Source of the DNA: Paratrimastix pyriformis | Taxonomy: Eukaryota; Preaxostyla; Paratrimastigidae | Assembly (NCBI GenBank): GCA_027972325.1 | Contig: JAPMOS010000394.1 | Span: 1 to 21,497 of the forward strand | Reading direction: 5' to 3' | DNA: 21,497 bases | Shown: positions 8,530-18,360 of the stretch, piece after piece | Position numbering within the stretch: position 1 is the first letter of the stretch | Layout: each line of letters begins with the position of its first letter | Notes under the pieces: generated by a model | Seen by the model: the letters and a program-made list of their open reading frames with translations, nothing else | The model's database searches: none | What the model was told of the DNA's origin: nothing | Program-made: the position numbers and the translations under genes

Positions 8530-9130
8530 TTAATTAATCTCGTTTTCTTTTACGAGCCGCCCTCCACATGCGACTTTTCCTCCCCATTCCTTCATCACCT
8601 CTCTGAAGTCTGTCTCCACCTCCTTCCCGTCACTTCTCCGCACCAGCTTGAATCCCCATCCTTTCTCTTCGGGCACCACGCTCGGCTCCATCTTTATGCT
8701 CCGTCCCGCAATCTTGTCTGCCAATCTGTTCCCCTCCGCATCCAGCGACGCACTAGTTTCCTGATGTCCCTTAACCCAGACCAGTCGTATCTCCACGATG
8801 CTCCTTCACAATCCGCTGCCCCTCCGCAGCAGTCCCTCCGCCTTCGATTCTATCAGATCCGTTGGTTTCCACCAACCCTTTATCAGTCCCTCAACCCACC
8901 CCTTTGCCACTTTACCTCCACTTCCACATCCCTGTCCAATCCGAATAGCCTCCAGAATGGCCTCCAACTCCATTGTTAGTCTGCCCCCCACCTCCTCCCG
9001 CCCCATTTTTAATCTCTCAATCACCGCGAACCTTCCGGCTTCTTGTCGCACTCCCATCCAGTAGCAACCTCCATTCCGCCTCTCCTCCCCACCTTCCCTC
9101 CACCTTCCACTCCCCCCTCCCCCTCCACCT
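8530..9130 (-). pseudogene. RNase H domain of LINE ORF2
   Basis: RNase H removes the RNA strand from the RNA:DNA hybrid after target-primed reverse transcription. The visible motifs are LLLDGSATRS near 9070 (first catalytic Asp), TMELEAILEAI near 8950 (catalytic Glu), PTDLIESKAEGLL near 8860 (third acid), and VWVKGHQE near 8770 with GNRLADKIAG (His and last Asp). All expected catalytic residues are present. The first Asp block lies in a different frame from the Glu block, and there is at least one more shift before WVKGHQ, so the copy is not functional as read. Such RNase H domains follow the reverse transcriptase in several LINE clades of plants, algae and fungi. Confidence 0.75.
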
Positions 9131-9430
9131 GCCCTTCCGCCCTCCTCTTCTTCCATACTCAATCATCCGACCCTCCTCCCCATCTTCTTTCTCGCTTCCC
9201 TTCTTACTCTCCCCTTTCCCACCCCATCCTCCCTCCATGTTTCCTCTGTTTCACCACTGCTACCTTCCCCGACGCACTGCAACTTTGCCTCTTGACTCTT
9301 GGTTTCGCTTCCCCCGACCGCCCCAACCCCCGACTCCCTCACTCCTTCCTTCATTCCCTTATCTGCATTGCCTTCCTCCTTTTCCTTCTCCACTCTCCGC
9401 CTCTTCCGCCCCTCCTCCGCCGACTCCTGT

Positions 9431-10540
9431 GAACGGGGTCAATAGAAACCCCGCGCGAGCCCCTTGTATGGGAAAGTGGCCCGACCCCTTCCGAGCGGGC
9501 CCGAGGGGGTCCCCCAGGGCCTGGGTCTGGGCCAGCTGGGGGTGGAAGAGGCCAGCCCGTGCCGCCGGTGCGGCGGGCTCCGGTGGACTCCCTGGTCGGG
9601 GGTATACCCGGGGGCGACCCGGCCGAGGGGCCTGCCTGTGGAGGGTGGGGCCCGTGAACCCCGTGGGTGACAATGGACAGGGGACCCCTCGGCCGCTCTG
9701 GGGCCGGGTCCAGACCCGGGCTGGCTCGGACCGGGGTAGGGGTCAGGGTGGGGGGGTACCCTCCCCAGACCCCCCCGGTCCGGTCCGGCCAGCGTGGCGC
9801 GGGTTGGCCGCATCGCCGCCCGGCAAACCCCGAGTTCCCCGTGATCTCCACTCCCAGGGGGCTCGGCCAATGACTGCCAAAAGGGCCGCCGCTCACCAGA
9901 TTGTGGAAGGATGAAACCGGTAACCGGACAAAGACTGTTTTAAGGGGTACCCGCCGTCGAAAACCGAGTTTTTTCCTGGAACTCCCCTGACCCCGGAGCC
10001 CGCCCAGTGCGGCGCTCCTGGGCCAGCTCCCTGGGCCCTCGCGATGCCACCCTGGGACCAGCTCTGCGGCCTGATCTTGATGGGTCCAGGTGGACCCGAA
10101 GAGACCGACCCCCCTGCCATGAGAAAAACCGCATCCCGGACGGATTTCAGCCCTCCCAGAAGGCCCTACTGGCTCCTCCCTGCTGCCCCGCGTCAGACCC
10201 GAGGCTCTCCCAGGGTTTCCTCTCACGAATTCGCCTGAAAAGCGCAGCCAGGGCCGGCCAATGGCATGAAGGACGCCCTCACAAAGCGCTCCTTCTGATT
10301 TTCCCCATGTCCCCGGGCGCAGCGCCCTTTTGACGCTCCCGCTGCCCGCCGTCGCGCTCTCTGGTCCTCCCAGCCTCAAGTCCCCATGAGGTTTGTCTTT
10401 GGGCACAACGTTCTAGTGCGGAAACACACAAAAAGCAAAACCAAGTTGGGACGAAAACAGCAACAAAACTCCAACCAAAACACATCAACCGTCGGCCACG
10501 TGGGCCCGGGGTGGTGGAGGGGAGGGTTTGGATGGGTGAG
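9431..10540. other. GC-rich stretch without a recognisable gene
   Basis: The composition shifts abruptly at about 9430 from purine-rich (minus strand) to evenly GC-rich. Open frames of 313 codons on the plus strand and 351 on the minus strand overlap here, but both are Pro/Gly/Arg-rich, match no family I know and lack motifs, so I treat them as composition artefacts. A shorter AT-richer patch around 9940-9980 and 10400-10490 shows no promoter or RNA signature I can defend. Confidence 0.5.
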
Positions 10541-10553
10541 TGGGTTGGTGGGG

Positions 10554-10589
10554 GGTGGTGGTGGTGGTGGTGGTGGTGGTGGTGGTGGT
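10554..10589. repeat. (GGT)12 microsatellite
   Basis: Twelve uninterrupted GGT units, preceded by a G-rich lead-in from about 10501. The plus strand can form a G-quadruplex. It would encode poly-Gly, poly-Trp or poly-Val depending on frame, and produces spurious homopolymer open frames. Confidence 0.95.
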
Positions 10590-11220
10590 CGGTCCTCTCA
10601 GGAAGCTCGTCGGATCACGCCTGGGCCGAGCCGAGAGCGATGGATCGTCGACAGCCAGCAAAAACGAGCACGGCCGAAACGGCAGTGAGGGCAAGCGGCC
10701 AGGTGCGGGAAAGGAGCCCGAGTTCGGGGGGCTGTCAGAGGACCGCCGCGGCAGCGAAACGACAAGGCTGACCACCTCCGACGAACTCGTGGGCCGCTGG
10801 TGGCGTGGCGGACCTGGTAGTCAGTGAGGTGGAGGCGCCGCGGGGCGGTGGCCGGGTCCTGGTTGAAGCAGTCGTTCATGGGAGCGCAGGGCTGCTCCAT
10901 GAGCTGGTCGAATCACAGGTCCTTGCCTCCCATCCGCTCGGCCTCGTCGTCTCGTCAGCCGCCTGTGGACGAACCGAGTTCTAGACCGGCAGGTCCCGGT
11001 CGAACCCGCCACCGTGGTTGTGAAGCTCGTCGGGCCGGGCTGGCTCCGGCCCCCGGGAATGGCCGCGCAGCTCGATCGCCTTGGCCGCTTGCACGCCCTA
11101 CTCGCACACAGGTACCCGCCAACACACCACCCACCACCCCGAATACGCATACGGGAGAGGCGTGCGTGTCGTTAAAAGAGGGGAGACACCAGGCAGTTGA
11201 GGGGCGGCGCTCGGGGTAGG
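10590..11220. other. no assigned gene; one weak exon candidate
   Basis: On the minus strand around 10905-10800 a stretch reading MEQPCAPMNDCFNQDPATAP then RRLHLTDYQ looks more like protein than its surroundings, but I cannot place it in a family. It could be a 3' exon of the UTP25 gene to the right or belong to another gene. A long G-run with few interruptions occupies about 11217-11242. Confidence 0.3.
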
Positions 11221-11299
11221 GGGGAGGGGGGGGGGGGGAGGGAGACGGCAAGGAGGAGGAGGAGGCGGACCGAGTTGCGCTCGGTTCACTTGGCAGCGC

Positions 11300-13560
11300 G
11301 CCCCGAATGGGGTCACGATGTGCGACCGCTCGGCCTGGCAAATGTCAGGTGGTCTGCCCGAGGGAAGGAGGAAATCCAAATGACCCCTTCCCCCTCGCCG
11401 CGTGCTCCCCACTCCATGCCGTACATACGCGAGCGCGCTCTCCACCACGCGTCGCGCACCCGGATGAGGGAGATGGTTGACGACGGGGTGGGTGAGGACT
11501 GGCGGACTGGTGGGCCCTTGGTGGGGAGCCTGTGGTGGGATGTGGGCGTCGCCTCGGCGGCGGCGGCTGCACGGGCGGCTGCGGGGTCCATGCCGGGCAG
11601 GGCGGGCCAGAGGTGCCCCAGGAAGTAGTCGAAGCGCTCCTGGTCGGCGGCCCCCAGCCCGCTGACGGGCACACGCTGGAAGACCTGCGGCGCCCCCGTG
11701 CGGGCCTGGCCCACCGTCCCGGGGTACTCAAGCGGCCGAGTCAGGGGCCGGGAGGGGGCAGTGCGGGGCGGGGCTGCGGACTGGCGCAGAGCCTGTTGAA
11801 GAGGGCGTTCATGTCGGGGTCCTGCCATGCGCTCAGCACGATCGTCTGGCGGAATTGGCGCCCCCTGGTCGCCACGCCCACACCCACGCGAGCGGTCAGT
11901 CAGACACCCAGAGGCAGGCGGGCATGGGGCATGGGGGCATGGGGCATGGGGGCATGGGGCATGGGGGCATGGGGCATGGGGGCATGGAACAGGGGCAAGG
12001 GCGCGGCTGGGGCGGACATGCCCTCGACAGCCTGCCTAACCCGGGCGAAGTCGGTGTGGCGCGGGTCGACGGGGATCTGGTTCAGGGTCTCGAAGACCTG
12101 TCCGGCCCCGGCCCGGCCCGGACCCCAACAACAACAGCAGGCAGCCCCACCCCCAACAACAGCAGGCAGCCCCGCAACAACAGCAGGCAGCCCTAGCGGA
12201 GGAGGTGGTGAGGCCCGTGCGTCGGCTGATGGCGGGGGCGGGCGGGTGTGGGACTGGCGTGGCGGCCGGGGTCTGGGGCTGGGGGCGGGCGGGTGTGGGA
12301 CTGGCGTGGCGGGGACCTCGGTGAGGTAGGCGCAGTTCTGCATGAGGATGACCTCGGCCTGGTCGACGACCACGATCTCGATACTCGACAGGAAGTCCCG
12401 GCCACCGCCCTGCCCAGCCCGGGGCGAGGAAAGGATGAAGGATCGGAAGGATGGGAGAGGGATGGAGAGGATGGGAGAGGGATGGAGAGGGATGGGAGGG
12501 ATGGGAGAGGGATGGGAGAGGGATGGGAAAGGGATGGAGAGGGATGGAAGGGAGGGAGAGGGATGGGAAAGGATGGACGGGGCAGGGGCAGGGGCGGTGA
12601 GGCGAGGGACGCCTGGAGGGCGGGTCGCGTCGGGTGCGCCCTGGGTGATGCGGTGCGGGAGCCAGCGGGGTGACCACCAGGTCGGCCTCGTGGGGCTCGG
12701 TGTACAGCCGCAGCGACATGCGGGTCAGGGTGACCCCATGATGAAGTCGTCGTCCGTGTTCCCGTTGAAGGTCGCGATGTGGTCCGCTGCGCCCCGGACG
12801 GAACCCACGGCCCCATCGGGGTGTCAACCGACGAGCACAGGGGCGTCTGCCTGGATGCCGGGGACAGTGGCCGTTGCAGTGGCCGTGGCCGTGGCAGCTG
12901 CTGTGGCGGCCACTGGGGGTGCGTGTGCGGGCGGGCGGGCCGAGGTCGCAGTTCCGTCGCTCGTGGGTTTTCTTCTTCAGGGCCGTGAGAACAGCCCCAG
13001 GCAGTCCTGCCCAGGGGGGAGGGAGAGAGTGAGAGAGGCGGAGCAGGGCACCGAAAGGACATCAGCGGGGCATCAGCGGTGGAGGAAAAGGGTCGGGGGG
13101 GCCTTGCAACGGAGGCACAAGACGCACCAGCAGCCGTACATGATGGGAGTGTGAGTAGCGGCGAGGATGGCGGGCCGCTGCGGGACTCGGTGGCCAGCTG
13201 CACTTCTGACGCCCCTCCCCACTGAGTCGAGGCAGGCCAAGCCAAGGCCGGGGGGGGGGGGGAGAGGTATGGCCGTGTGAGGAAGGTCGTCCGTTCAGCC
13301 CCCACCCAGAACCCCCACCCGCGCGGTCGGCCAGCGGCACAGCGTGGACCAGAGAACACTGAGGATCGTGATGGGAGCCGACGCACCCGGGACCAGGGCA
13401 GCGCGCACTCGCTGCGGCTGCTGTGCGACAGCACGGCAAGGTGCGAAGCACCGCCACACAGGCTTCGGAGGTGATCGGGGGGTCGCGCAGGGTGAAGCCC
13501 GGACCAAGGTTGCGCTCCTCATCGCTCGGAAGGACCCCTTTAGTGACCTGCACCTGCGCG
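11300..13560 (-). CDS. UTP25: UTP25, U3 snoRNA-associated ribosome biogenesis factor (several exons, ends unresolved)
   Basis: UTP25 (also called DEF, digestive organ expansion factor) is a nucleolar protein of the small-subunit processome; it has a helicase-like fold without intact ATPase motifs. Recognisable exons on the minus strand are: A, about 12820-12611 (FNGNTDDDFIMG, then TRMSLRLYTEPHEADLVVTPL); B, 12409-12317 (DFLSSIEIVVVDQAEVILMQ); C, 12097-12018 (VFETLNQIPVDPRHTDFARV); D, 11864 to about 11585 (RQTIVLSAWQDPDMNALFNR, later APQVFQRV and ERFDYFLGHLWPAL). The junctions B-C (phase 0) and C-D (phase 2) join in frame, with introns starting GTCCCC and GTCCGC and ending in CAG. An exon with ICQAERSHIVTPFGARC near 11350 may be the TERxHF region of the last third. 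PQRVRAALVPG near 13430 may be the earlier VLxLxP segment. Exon A has a one-base slip in a G-run and exon D another after FNRLC, so as assembled the gene is not intact. Start and stop are not determined. Confidence 0.75.
11921..11986. repeat. 15-bp minisatellite in a UTP25 intron
   Basis: The unit GGCATGGGGCATGGG is repeated a little over four times without change. It lies inside the intron between UTP25 exons C and D (12017 to 11865), and makes up nearly half of it. Confidence 0.95.
12120..12195. repeat. CAACAACAGCAGGCAGCCC triplicate in a UTP25 intron
   Basis: Three near-identical copies of a roughly 22-bp CAA/CAG-rich unit lie in the intron between UTP25 exons B and C (12316 to 12098). The rest of the same intron contains a second repeat: GGGGGCGGGCGGGTGTGGGACTGGCGTGGCGG occurs at about 12233 and 12281. 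Confidence 0.85.
12440..12585. repeat. GGGATGGAGAGG-type tandem repeat in a UTP25 intron
   Basis: Irregular tandem copies of a 10-12 bp purine unit (GGGATGGAGAGG, GGATGGGAGAG and variants) fill most of the intron between UTP25 exons A and B (12610 to 12410). On the coding strand this makes the intron almost pure pyrimidine, ending at the exon B acceptor GGGCAG. Confidence 0.9.
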
Positions 13561-13657
13561 ATTGGGGGCAGGGACGGGCGATGATCATTGGACATCACGA
13601 CCCGCCCGCCCACCGCCCCTAACCTCTCCTATCAGGCGCGCACACACAAAGACAGAC

Positions 13658-14332
13658 CACGAAGTTGCGATGAGACGGCTGGATGGCAACGGCCAGGGCG
13701 CGGATTCCCTGGGGGCCAGTGGAGACGGAGCTGCGCGGCGAGCGGGGTGATGCATCAACCATTGGCTCTCCAACCGACCCTCTGTGCAATGAATTCCCGC
13801 TCCTCCCCTCACCACGCCCACCAGATCCAGACCGCGAACAGAGTGTTCTGGGGCATGACAGCGGCGAAGGCACGCGCCCCATCGTCGCCAATCGGTTGGT
13901 GCCGAGGTCGAGCTGCGTTATCGTGGGTAGAGGAAGAGAAAGAGGCGAAAGATGAGGAGAAGGAGGATCGCTGTGAGACGGGATACCACGCAGACCCTTT
14001 TGAGGGTGTGGTTGGCATGCAGGGCAGCGGCGAGAGCGCGGGCCCCCTAGTCGCCAATCTGGTTGTTGTCGATGGAGAACTGCGTGTCGTTGGACACGCG
14101 CGGTACCGATCGGCAACATCATCAACAAGGAGGGGGGACAGATGAAGGAAGCGACAAGGAAAATGACCCATCGGAGGGGTGGCGGGAGGGGGTTGGGGAT
14201 AAGAGGTGGCGGGTGATCCTTGGGCCGCTGCGGAGGAGCCGGCGGGAGTGCACGCAGAGGATCGTTGGCAAGCAGGGCAGCGGTGAGTGGAGGGGCCCCC
14301 TCGGTGCCAATCCGGTTGGCGTCCAAGTCGAG
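13658..14332 (-). pseudogene. array of leucine-rich-repeat exons (ribonuclease-inhibitor type), decaying
   Basis: Four exon-sized units on the minus strand each encode one LRR of the NLR/ribonuclease-inhibitor type. Unit 1 (14332-14249) reads LDLDANRIGTEGAPPLTAAL; unit 2 (14079-13996, 84 nt) FSIDNNQIGD, TAG, GARALAAALHAN; unit 3 (13912-13833, 80 nt) starts LDLGTN and later codes for GDDGARAFAAVM in another frame; unit 4 (13730-13658, 73 nt) keeps GPQGIRALAVAIQ. Units 2-4 start after CGCAG and end at GTCTG. Unit 2 has a stop, unit 3 lacks one base in the N-R-I-G segment and one codon later, and unit 4 lacks 11 bases in the same segment. One LRR per 84-nt exon is how LRR genes often expand. The host protein and its other domains are not visible; it may extend to the right but is cut by the minisatellite. 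Confidence 0.65.
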
Positions 14333-14499
14333 CGGTCGGCAGCATCAGCACCGCAAGGAAGGGGAGATGTGGATGGTGACACTGGCCAGCAGACCGAAGT
14401 CGAAGGTCGGGTGTTCGGGCAGGGCTGAGGAGCATGCAGGGACGCGGAAAAGGCGCCGAGCATCTCCTGCCTGAAAAGGGGAGAAAACAAGGTGGTGGG

Positions 14500-14517
14500 T
14501 GGGGGGGGGGGGGGGGG
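14500..14517. repeat. poly-G run
   Basis: An almost pure G tract of 18 bases. A second G tract of 13 bases lies at 13250-13262. Lengths of such runs are unreliable in any assembly. Confidence 0.8.
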
Positions 14518-14766
14518 AAAGGGAGAGTGGGTTGATAACAGACACGTTCCCGGGAAGGCCCTGGTCCCGTAAGCCTCCTGGGCCACGACCCGTCCGTTGT
14601 TGCTGGGGCAACCGGGGCGCGGAGTGAGTCGAGGGAGGATCTGCGACGGCGGGGTGTCGAGAAAAGGGTCAGGCACACTGCGAATGAGGGAGAAAAGGGT
14701 GCCTGAGGGAAGTGCACGAACAGAATGACGAAAAACGGCTGTGTTGCTGCCTGATCGACAAGGGGG

Positions 14767-16187
14767 CGATACTGCCAAACAGCCCCGACACAATCGGCAG
14801 GGGTGCTGGGGGTGGGGACGATACTGCCAAACAGCCCCGACACAATCGGCAGGGATGCTGGGGGTGGGGACGATACTGCCAAACAGCCCCGACACAATCG
14901 GCAGGGGTGCTGGGGGTGGGGGACGATACTGCCAAACAGCCCCGACACAATCGGCAGGGATGCTGGGGGTGGGGGGCGATACTGCCAAACAGCCCCGACA
15001 CAATCGGCAGGGATGCTGGGGGTGGGGGGCGATACCGCCAAACAGCCCCGACACAATCGGCAGGGGTGCTGGGGGTGGGGGCGATACCGCCAAACAGCCC
15101 CGACACAATCGGCAGGGGTGCTGGGGGGGGGGCGATACTGCCAAACAGCCCCGACACAATCGGCAGGGGTGCTGGGGGTGGGGGACGATACTGCCAAACA
15201 GCCCCGACACAATCGGCAGGGGTGCTGGGGGGGGGGCGATACCGCCAAACAGCCCCGACACAATCGGCAGGGGTGCTGGGGGTGGGGGGCGATACCGCCA
15301 AACAGCCCCGACACAATCGGCAGGGATGCTGGGGGTGGGGGGCGATACTGCCAAACAGCCCCGACACAATCGGCAGGGGTGCTGGGGGTGGGGGGCGATA
15401 CCGCCAAACAGCCCCGACACAATCGGCAGGGATGCTGGGGGTGGGGGGCGATACCGCCAAACAGCCCCGACACAATCGGCAGGGGTGCTGGGGGTGGGGG
15501 GCGATACCGCCAAACAGCCCCGACACAATCGGCAGGGATGCTGGGGTGGGGGACGATACTGCCAAACAGCCCCGACACAATCGGCAGGGATGCTGGGGGT
15601 GGGGGGCGATACCGCCAAACAGCCCCGACACAATCGGCAGGGGTGCTGGGGGTGGGGGGCGATACCGCCAAACAGCCCCGACACAATCGGCAGGGGTGCT
15701 GGGGGTGGGGGCGATACCGCCAAACAGCCCGACACAATCGGCAGGGATGCTGGGGTGGGGGCGATACCGCCAAACAGCCCCGACACAATCGGCAGTGGTG
15801 CTCGGGGTGGGGGGCGATACCGCCAAACAGCCCCGACACAATCGGCAGGGGTGCTGGGGGGGGGGCGATACCGCCAAACAGCCCCGACACAATCGGCAGG
15901 GATGCTGGGGTGGGGGCGATACCGCCAAACAGCCCCGACACAATCGGCAGGGATGCTGGTGGTGGGGGGCGATACTGCCAAACAGCCCCGACACAATCGG
16001 CAGGGGTGCTGGGGGTGGGGGGCGATACCGCCAAACAGCCCCGACACAATCGGCAGGGATGCTGGGGGTGGGGGGCGATACTGCCAAACAGCCCCGACAC
16101 AATCGGCAGGGATGCTGGGGGTGGGGGCGATACCGCCAAACAGCCCCGACACAATCGGCAGGGATGCTGGGGGTGGGGGACGAAACA
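14767..16187. repeat. 27-copy, 52-bp minisatellite
   Basis: Twenty-seven consecutive copies of a 50-53 bp unit, each with the phrases CGATACTGCC or CGATACCGCC, AAACAGCCCCGACACAATCG, and GCAGGG(G/A)TGCTGGGGGTGGGG. Copies differ almost only at two positions (ACT/ACC and GGGG/GGGA) and in the length of the last G run. Because 52 is not a multiple of three, reading frames cycle through the array, and all six are open, giving spurious open frames of up to 797 codons. No splice signal or start inside the array supports a protein. Confidence 0.97.
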
Positions 16188-16420
16188 TTATGGGACCGTC
16201 CAACTGGGAGGGGTGGCGGAGGTCCGGGGCGATGGGTCCGAAAATTATGGTACCCCACGGGAAGTGTGCCCGGGGCGAGGGTGATACAAATTCTGGGACG
16301 CGGCGGGAAGGGAGACGAGGGCGATGGGTGGAAAAATTATGGGACCAAACGCGAAGCCTGCCGGGGGGCGAGGGATTCTGGGACCCAACGAGAGGGGTCG
16401 ACAGGGGCGCATTTGCGGAC
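16188..16420. repeat. degenerate repeat array beside the minisatellite
   Basis: About five loose copies of a 40-60 bp unit, recognisable by AAA(A/C)ATTATGGGACC or AATTCTGGGAC followed by CGGGGCGAGGG or GGGGCGATGG. They are related to each other but not obviously to the 52-bp unit next door. From here to about 16830 I see no exon. Confidence 0.6.
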
Positions 16421-16829
16421 CCTGGTTGCGTTGTGGCCGACTCGCTGATGGGAGCACACACACCCCTCTCCCCACGCCCTGGCAGTCGCTCGGTACTCGT
16501 CCGGCACACGCACATTCTGAAGAAACCGGCTGCCTGGCCACACCGCCCCAGTCCGCGTCACCAAGAAGAAGGAGCGTCAATGGCCGGTCAGCACCCGACG
16601 ACTCGAAGCCTCACTCATGCGCGAGATGCCCTCTGGCTGGCGACGCGCTGGCCGGAGAGGCGGGTGGAACCGGGGGTCGGCGGCAGCGTACGGACCGTGC
16701 CTGAGCGGGGCCCCCGACGGTGCAGCCCCCATCATGGGTCGCAGAGCGTGCCCACCCGCGCAAGGGGCCGTGCCCCCGGGCTCCTGGGTCGGCCGACAGC
16801 GGACTCAGGGGCGCCACTCGAAGATGGTC

Positions 16830-18268
16830 GGCCCGGATGACCCGGCAGCCTTGCGAGTCTCCGTAGAAGCGGCGGAGGGCGGCGACCTCACAGGAAGTGA
16901 CCGTGGTGAAGCCCTGGCCCCAGGGCCCCATGCCAAGTCCGTTCTCGGCGCGGCAGGCATGACGGCGACCACCGCCTCAAACCAGCGGCAAACGATTCCG
17001 CGAGCGGCTGGCTTGTTGACCTCTTCTCAGAGGACAACCAGAGGGGCCAGCCCATCAGAGAGCTGCCCCTCATGTCCGCCTCGGTACGCCATCTCGTGCG
17101 CTCCGAATGGAACCACACCCGCGGACACGGCCACCACAACCGAGGTGTCCTCGGTAGCCCATCGCAGGTGACGCACGCTGGACGTAGGGACCGGGTCGGG
17201 TACTTGGAGTGCGTGCGGTGTGGATGGGGCGGCGTGAGTGTGGTTGGAGGAGGCGTGCGTCGGGGAGTACACTGTATGACATGGTGTAGAGGTGGGGAGG
17301 AACAGACGTGGGGGTGACCCACAGGTCAGCGTGGGGGCACTCGTGGCCTGAGCCAGCAAGTCGGCTAGCAGGTCCACCAGGTCGCCCAGCAGCAGGCCCA
17401 GCATCGGCCGGTTGTTGGCCCCCCGCGCCAGCACCATCGCCATCGTCAGCAGCTGCACCGCCCAGCACCGCCCAGCAGCACATACCCGGCCTAGATAGTG
17501 GCGTGAGCGGCTGGCGCGGGTTTCGAGGAGCGGGGAGGATGGCGGGGAGGATGGCGGGGAGGATGGCGGGGAGGATGGCGGGGAGGAAGGCAGGGAGAAT
17601 GGCAGGGAGAATGGCGGGGAGAATGACGGGGAGAATGACGGAGAGAAAGGGGGGGCGGCGGAGGGCAGGGGATGGCGGGGCGGCCGACCCTGAGCAGCTC
17701 GGGGCAGAGGATGGCGAAGAGCCGGAACCAGTCCTGGCTGATGCGCTGGTCGGGGCAGTGGAAGCTGCAGCGCCAGGGCGCCCCAGTCCTCGCGCAGCGT
17801 TGATCTACAGGGATAAACGATGATGAGGGGATAAACGATGATGAGCGAGTACTTTCTGAGCGACGATGTGATGGGCGACGATGGGCGATGATGATGGGCG
17901 ACGATGGGTGATGGGCGCTGATGGTGATGGGCGCTGATGGCGCGGTGACCCCAGTCGAGAGCCGGCGGGAGGAGGTGGGCAGGACAGCGGGCACCGGGAC
18001 ACCGAATAGGGTGTAGGGGCCGACCGGCGGGTGGCCATGGGGCCGATGTAGGGCTGCTTGGCCTGGGCCGCGCGGTCCTCGCCGAAGGTCTACCCCAGGA
18101 AGCGGGTCGCCGCCTGGCGCCGCTGGGGCCCATCCGCGTCCCGGGTGCCAAACGTTCGGACCAGCCGCACCACCGCCCCCACCGCCTCCAGCGGATGCCC
18201 GCCCTGCGTCACCCCCCACGCGCAAAAAAGCAGGCGGATTGATCAGAGGGCACCACCCCACCCAGAAC

Positions 18269-18360
<92 letters not shown>

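Larger units (their letters stand above)
6933..9430 (-). mobile_element. LINE (non-LTR retrotransposon) 3' portion with RNase H
   Basis: Read on the minus strand, this holds a charged Glu/Lys/Gly-rich linker (about 9430-9200), an RNase H domain (about 9130-8530), a His/Cys-rich segment (about 8500-8290), a long C-terminal region ending at 7118, a 3' UTR of about 165 bp with three hairpins, and a (CA)n tail. No reverse transcriptase or endonuclease lies upstream: beyond about 9430 the sequence changes character, so the copy looks 5'-truncated, as LINE insertions usually are. Its orientation is opposite to the ORF1 copy at 4720, and its tail abuts that element just after the TGA at 6891. I found no target-site duplication. 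Confidence 0.7.

Noticed and set aside
9351-10406. 351-codon minus-strand open frame and an overlapping 313-codon plus-strand frame
   Set aside because: Both are Pro/Gly/Arg-rich, overlap each other and match no family or motif; long frames are expected by chance at this GC content.
13344-13622. Plus-strand peptide ARTKVALLIARKDPFSDLH as a separate gene
   Set aside because: It lies antisense to the probable 5' exons of UTP25, has no start or splice context of its own and matches no family.
14767-16187. CRISPR array
   Set aside because: The repeats are contiguous without unique spacers, the unit is too long and G-rich, and the context is eukaryotic with no cas genes.
13809-16515. Open frames of 529-797 codons on the minus strand and 493-699 on the plus strand over the minisatellite
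   Set aside because: The 52-bp unit has no stop in any frame and its length is not a multiple of three, so all frames stay open by construction. There is no independent sign of translation or splicing.
13996-18203. Reassigned UAG codon, suggested by in-frame TAG in LRR unit 2 and in the exon at 18203-18025
   Set aside because: There are only two cases, in a region that also shows one-base slips; single-base errors or pseudogene decay explain them. The LINE ORF2 appears to end normally at TAG.
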